Shown here one piece after another: positions 60,644 to 64,000 of a DNA stretch of 64,000 nt. The first letter of the stretch is position 1. Every line of letters begins with the position of its first letter. The notes beneath the pieces were generated by a model, which was given only the letters and a program-made list of their open reading frames with translations, made no database searches and was not told where the DNA came from. The translations under genes and the position numbers were made by a program. Source of the stretch: Jejubacter calystegiae (GTDB taxonomy: Bacteria > Pseudomonadota > Gammaproteobacteria > Enterobacterales > Enterobacteriaceae); the NCBI RefSeq assembly GCF_005671395.1, contig NZ_CP040428.1, positions 4,722,185-4,786,184 on the forward strand. Direction: 5' to 3'.

Positions 60644-62476
60644 TCAGAACGGAAACAGTACCGGAATCAGCAACACGCAGACCACCATCACAATCAGGGT
60701 GAATGGCACGCCAATCTTCACAAAGTCGCTGAACTGATAGTTACCCGGCCCCAGCACCAGAGTATTCACCGGCGACGAAACCGGCGTCATAAAGGCGGCG
60801 GATGCCGCCATGGCGACCACCATCGCAAAAGGATAAGGAGAAACGCCCATCGACTTCGCCGCCGCCAGCGCGATTGGCGCCATCAACACCGCCGTGGCGG
60901 TGTTAGAGATAAACAGCCCAATGGTGGCGCACAGTACAAACAGACAAACCAGCATCAGATGCGGCCCGTAACCACCGCCCACCTCCATTAGCCCTTTAAC
61001 GATCAGATCCACCCCGCCAGTTTTCTGCAACGCCAGCGCGAAAGGCATCATGCCCACAATCAGGATAATGCTTGGCCAGTGGATCGCTTTCCAGGCGCTT
61101 TCAGAGTCGATACAGCGAAACTTACCCATCAACAGACAGGCGATAATGGCCGCAACGGGATTGGGGACCTCATCGGTTAGCATCAGCGCTACCATCAGCG
61201 CCAGGCAAAAAATGGCATGGGGTGCCTGACTATGGGCAGGAGAGGCTTCCTGCTCTTCCACCGGCAAATTGAGCACCACGAAATCGCGGCTCTGCTGTCC
61301 TAGTTGGCTGATCAACTTCCAGTTACCGACAACCAGCAGGGTATCTCCCAACTGCAGCGGCTCATCCAGTAAGCCGCCCGCTATCGCTTCGCCGTTGCGC
61401 TTGATGCCCACCACGTTCAGACCATAGCGACTGCGAAACGCTATCTGACGCACCGCCTGTCCCATCAACTCCGACTCCGGCGTCATCACCACTTCGGCCA
61501 TCCCTACGTCCAGCGCCTGGTCGGAAAAGTATTCGCCACGCAGTATCATCGGCTCCAGCATCTGTTCGCCACAGAATTCGCGCAGGTCGACTTCTGAATT
61601 GGACATATCGATCAACAGCACATCCCGCACCCGAAACTCGGTTCCACCGGTCGCGTTCACAATCACACGCCGGAAGCGACGCCAACGTTCCAGGCCAATC
61701 ACGTTAGCACCATAGCGCTCGCGCAGTTTCAGATCGTCCAGCCGCTGACCGATCAACGGAGAACCCGGGCGAATCGCCAGGCGCCGCGCCCGCCCGCTCA
61801 GGCGATACTCTTTAATCAAATCCCGAAAAGTCCGGCGCTTCCAGCCCTCTTTACCGTCGTCCCGCTCCCGCCCCTTCAGGGTGAAGCGCGCTACCAGCAT
61901 ATAGCCGATGCCCAGCAGCAAAATAACCGCGCCTATCGGCGTCACGCTAAAAAAGTGAAAGCCCTGCAGTCCTTCGCGCAGCAGTTCGCTGTTCACCACC
62001 AGGTTAGGTGGCGTCGCCACCAGGGTCATCATGCCGCTGATAAGACCGGCAAAGCTGAGCGGCATCATCAAACCCGAAGGCGCAATTTTCATACGCGCCG
62101 AAACGCTCAGCACCACGGGAATAAAAATCGCCACTACGCCGGTGGAGCTCATAAACGCGCCCAACCCGGCAACGGTCACCATCAGCAGCACCAGCATTTT
62201 GGTTTCGCTACTGCCCGCCACCTGTACCAGCCAGGAGCCCATCCGCGCCGCCACACCGGTGCGCACCAGCCCCTCGCCGATAATAAACAGCGCGGCGATC
62301 AGGATAACATTCGGATCGCTAAAGCCCGAAAAGGCCTCGCTCAGGGTCAGAGTGCCGCTCAAAACAAAGGCGACAATCACCATCAGCGCCACGGCATCCA
62401 TGCGTACCTTATCGGTCGCGAATAAAATAACGGCAACCGCCAACAGGGACAGAACCCAGATAAGTTCAGCGTTCAC
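60644..62476 (-). CDS. yfbS: YfbS, putative SLC13/DASS-type transporter with RCK domains
   Basis: 610 aa, same as E. coli. Membrane segments in the N- and C-terminal thirds flank two TrkA-C/RCK-like cytoplasmic domains (about residues 205-290 and 300-385, '[18 protein letters not shown]', '[13 protein letters not shown]'). '[15 protein letters not shown]' and '[17 protein letters not shown]' are ion-transporter family motifs. Substrate unknown. Convergent with hicAB. Confidence 0.94.
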   Translation of the reverse strand: MNAELIWVLSLLAVAVILFATDKVRMDAVALMVIVAFVLSGTLTLSEAFSGFSDPNVILIAALFIIGEGLVRTGVAARMGSWLVQVAGSSETKMLVLLMVTVAGLGAFMSSTGVVAIFIPVVLSVSARMKIAPSGLMMPLSFAGLISGMMTLVATPPNLVVNSELLREGLQGFHFFSVTPIGAVILLLGIGYMLVARFTLKGRERDDGKEGWKRRTFRDLIKEYRLSGRARRLAIRPGSPLIGQRLDDLKLRERYGANVIGLERWRRFRRVIVNATGGTEFRVRDVLLIDMSNSEVDLREFCGEQMLEPMILRGEYFSDQALDVGMAEVVMTPESELMGQAVRQIAFRSRYGLNVVGIKRNGEAIAGGLLDEPLQLGDTLLVVGNWKLISQLGQQSRDFVVLNLPVEEQEASPAHSQAPHAIFCLALMVALMLTDEVPNPVAAIIACLLMGKFRCIDSESAWKAIHWPSIILIVGMMPFALALQKTGGVDLIVKGLMEVGGGYGPHLMLVCLFVLCATIGLFISNTATAVLMAPIALAAAKSMGVSPYPFAMVVAMAASAAFMTPVSSPVNTLVLGPGNYQFSDFVKIGVPFTLIVMVVCVLLIPVLFPF

Positions 62477-62518
62477 AACCCATCCTTGTTGAATTCACAC
62501 AGACATACATCATGCCAT

Positions 62519-62544
62519 AAAAAAGCCCCGTCAGAAGCGGGGCC
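62519..62544 (-). terminator. Terminator of the hxpA-yfbU transcript
   Basis: On the minus strand GCCCCG / CGGGGC stem (62526-62544) followed by a run of seven T (62519-62525). It lies between hxpA and yfbS on the strand of both. Confidence 0.92.
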
Positions 62545-62554
62545 AGGTCATTAT

Positions 62555-63211
62555 TCAGTGCGTTTCCACCTGCGTTAAACCGCCGGGCTCAGGCAGTATC
62601 CGCAGCGCATCCAGGCGCGCGATAGCGAAGTCCACCTCGTCGAGGCGCGGCGTCCCCTGAGGCGCATTAACCGCAATCACCCGGCAGCCCGCCGCCAGAC
62701 CGGCTTCGATCCCCGCAGGGGCATCTTCCACCACCGCGCAGGCTTCCGGTTGCAGCGCCAGACGTTGGGCGCCCAGCAGGTAGGCATCCGGCTGCGGTTT
62801 CCCCTTCGCCACCTGCTCAGCGGTCACCAGAACCTTCGGCTCCGGCAGCCCCGCCGCCCGGATCCTGGCCGATGCCACCGGCAGCGAGCCGGAGGTCACG
62901 ATAGCCCAGGGCACACCCGCCGCGTTTAACTGTTCAAGCAGAGCCAGTGCCCCGGGCAACGCGATGACACCGTCAGTATCTTCCGCTTCGATTTTCTCCA
63001 GCGCGTAGAATTCGCGTTGAATGTCCGCCTCATCACGCCCGGCCATAAAATGGCGCAGCGAGGTTATCGCCTGCTTACCGTGAATAAAGCTCAGCACCTC
63101 TTCATGGTTGATGCCGAAACGATCGGCCCAGCGGCACCATGCCCGCTCCACCACCGGCAGTGAATCCACCAGCGTACCATCAAGATCGAACAGGAATCCC
63201 TGACACTCCAC
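62555..63211 (-). CDS. hxpA: HxpA (YfbT), HAD-superfamily sugar phosphatase
   Basis: 218 aa. HAD motifs: I 'FLFDLDGTLVDS' (nucleophile and acid Asp), II 'AIVTSGS', III Lys in 'EQVAKGKPQPDAYL', IV 'AVVEDAPAGIEAG'. In E. coli it dephosphorylates sugar phosphates such as hexitol and fructose phosphates. 15 bp downstream of yfbU, probably co-transcribed. Confidence 0.96.
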   Translation of the reverse strand: MECQGFLFDLDGTLVDSLPVVERAWCRWADRFGINHEEVLSFIHGKQAITSLRHFMAGRDEADIQREFYALEKIEAEDTDGVIALPGALALLEQLNAAGVPWAIVTSGSLPVASARIRAAGLPEPKVLVTAEQVAKGKPQPDAYLLGAQRLALQPEACAVVEDAPAGIEAGLAAGCRVIAVNAPQGTPRLDEVDFAIARLDALRILPEPGGLTQVETH

Positions 63212-63226
63212 GCATTACCTCCCGGT

Positions 63227-63721
63227 TCAGGCGTTAATAATCTGGCTAATTTCATTGGCGCTGAGGTGATACTGACGCGGACAACCGTGCCAGACCTTCA
63301 GCATACGCTGGTATTTATCCCACATTGGCGTCTGCGAGTTAAAGCCGTGGCTGCCAGCATCGAAGTGGGCGTAGCGCCCTTCCACATTCACCATGAAGCG
63401 CACATAGCCCAGGAAACGCGCTTCGGTCGCGGCATCAAAACCCAGGAAGGTGACCCGACGTTCGTCGATCTCCTGGTTATCCTTAAGGTTGCTCCAGGAG
63501 ACGTGCAGAGCGTGGTACATCTCCATCACATCGATGATTTCGCGGCAGGTCTCTTCTGTGAGCTGACCAAATTCGCGATCCAGCTCGCGCATCTGCAGCC
63601 CGTAGCCACGCTCCACGATGGTCTGCAGGCGACGATAACGCTCGGCGTTGTCCGGATCGAGCAGGGTCATCATTTTGTACTGGTTCGAAAGAATCAGACG
63701 CTGGGCGTTGGTCATTTCCAT
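63227..63721 (-). CDS. yfbU: YfbU, conserved UPF0304 protein
   Basis: 164 aa, same as E. coli. Function not established; in E. coli it has been associated with mazF-dependent cell death. Highly conserved throughout ('[18 protein letters not shown]', 'DEFG'-free helical protein with no membrane segment). The start is the ATG at MEMTNAQRL with GGAG 8 bases upstream; a non-conserved 5-codon extension is excluded. Confidence 0.96.
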   Translation of the reverse strand: MEMTNAQRLILSNQYKMMTLLDPDNAERYRRLQTIVERGYGLQMRELDREFGQLTEETCREIIDVMEMYHALHVSWSNLKDNQEIDERRVTFLGFDAATEARFLGYVRFMVNVEGRYAHFDAGSHGFNSQTPMWDKYQRMLKVWHGCPRQYHLSANEISQIINA

Positions 63722-63815
63722 TTCTTTACTCCTCAAGGCTGAGAGCCTGCGAACAATAGACTAAAAAAAGAGGCACATAAATGTGCCTTCCTTTATATGC
63801 GTAATTCAGGGGGGA

Positions 63816-64000
63816 TTACAAATCATCAAGAAAAGTTTTATCCAACTGGCGAAACGCGCGTTTAAGGGTTTCCGCCAGCGCCTGGTAGTCAGGCTTGCCC
63901 TGTACCGGCGTCATTGACTGCCCGGCTTCTTCCAGACGTTCCCGAACCTCATAGAACCACTGAAGGACTGACGGCGGCAGCGGCGTCACCGAACGCTTAC
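63816..64000 (-). CDS. yfbV: YfbV, UPF0208 membrane protein (3' part only)
   Basis: Partial: the last 61 codons lie in the window and the 5' end continues past its right edge. Minus-strand translation '[20 protein letters not shown]' through 'KTFLDDL' matches the C-terminus of E. coli YfbV, an inner-membrane protein linked to chromosome macrodomain (Ter) insulation. Consistent with E. coli order yfbU-yfbV. Confidence 0.93.
   Translation of the reverse strand, partial: KRSVTPLPPSVLQWFYEVRERLEEAGQSMTPVQGKPDYQALAETLKRAFRQLDKTFLDDL

Overview
The window is a chromosomal segment of an enteric bacterium (Enterobacteriaceae, GC-rich coding sequence). Gene order follows the Escherichia coli rcsD to yfbV stretch closely, and most proteins are recognisable one-to-one orthologues of E. 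coli genes. I cannot name the genus. Several features set it apart from E. coli K-12: a lone atoE without atoSCDAB, no yfaL or inaA, no glpACB next to glpTQ, a small-subunit catalase and a complete tctDE/tctCBA tricarboxylate system next to the cinA-like gene, no arn operon, and a DASS anion transporter plus mobile DNA where elaD lies in E. coli.

Layout. 1-6.3 kb: Rcs phosphorelay (rcsD-rcsB, convergent rcsC). 6.6-10.6 kb: atoE and gyrA. 10.8-15.6 kb: ubiG and the class Ia ribonucleotide reductase operon nrdAB-yfaE. 15.7-18.4 kb: glpTQ for glycerol-3-phosphate and its diesters. 18.4-21.3 kb: yfaY-like gene and katA-type catalase. 21.4-26.7 kb: the two-component system TctDE divergent from the TctCBA transporter. 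26.7-27.1 kb: a structured repeat and an Rpn-nuclease relic. 27.1-34.1 kb: the menaquinone cluster menFDHBCE. 34.2-36.0 kb: elaB, elaA and rnz. 36.2-37.7 kb: DASS transporter. 37.7-40.2 kb: the most unusual part, containing copies of a structured repeat, an IS1111-group insertion sequence, and a SymE-like toxin gene. 40.2-55.3 kb: the complete 13-gene nuo operon for complex I. 55.9-64 kb: lrhA, alaA, yfbR, an inserted hicAB toxin-antitoxin pair, yfbS, hxpA, yfbU and the 3' part of yfbV.

How genes work together. RcsC/D/B form one envelope-stress phosphorelay. The men enzymes make menaquinone for anaerobic respiration, and nuo feeds electrons from NADH into the quinone pool to which ubiG also contributes. 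TctDE probably induces TctCBA on citrate-like substrates, with the DASS carrier as a second route for di- or tricarboxylates. NrdA/NrdB/YfaE form a functional unit for dNTP synthesis and cofactor maintenance.

Most notable signal: four intergenic copies of a repeat, at about 26.8, 37.8-38.0, 38.2 and 39.7-39.9 kb. Each carries hairpins whose stems differ in sequence but remain paired, while the loop keeps GGA in an AGGA or GGGA context. Two hairpins match the published CsrA-binding consensus ACARGGAUGU exactly. Two copies are inverted, flank the IS1111-type element, and one leads directly into the symE-like gene. I treat this as a candidate structured-RNA repeat family; its function is unproven.
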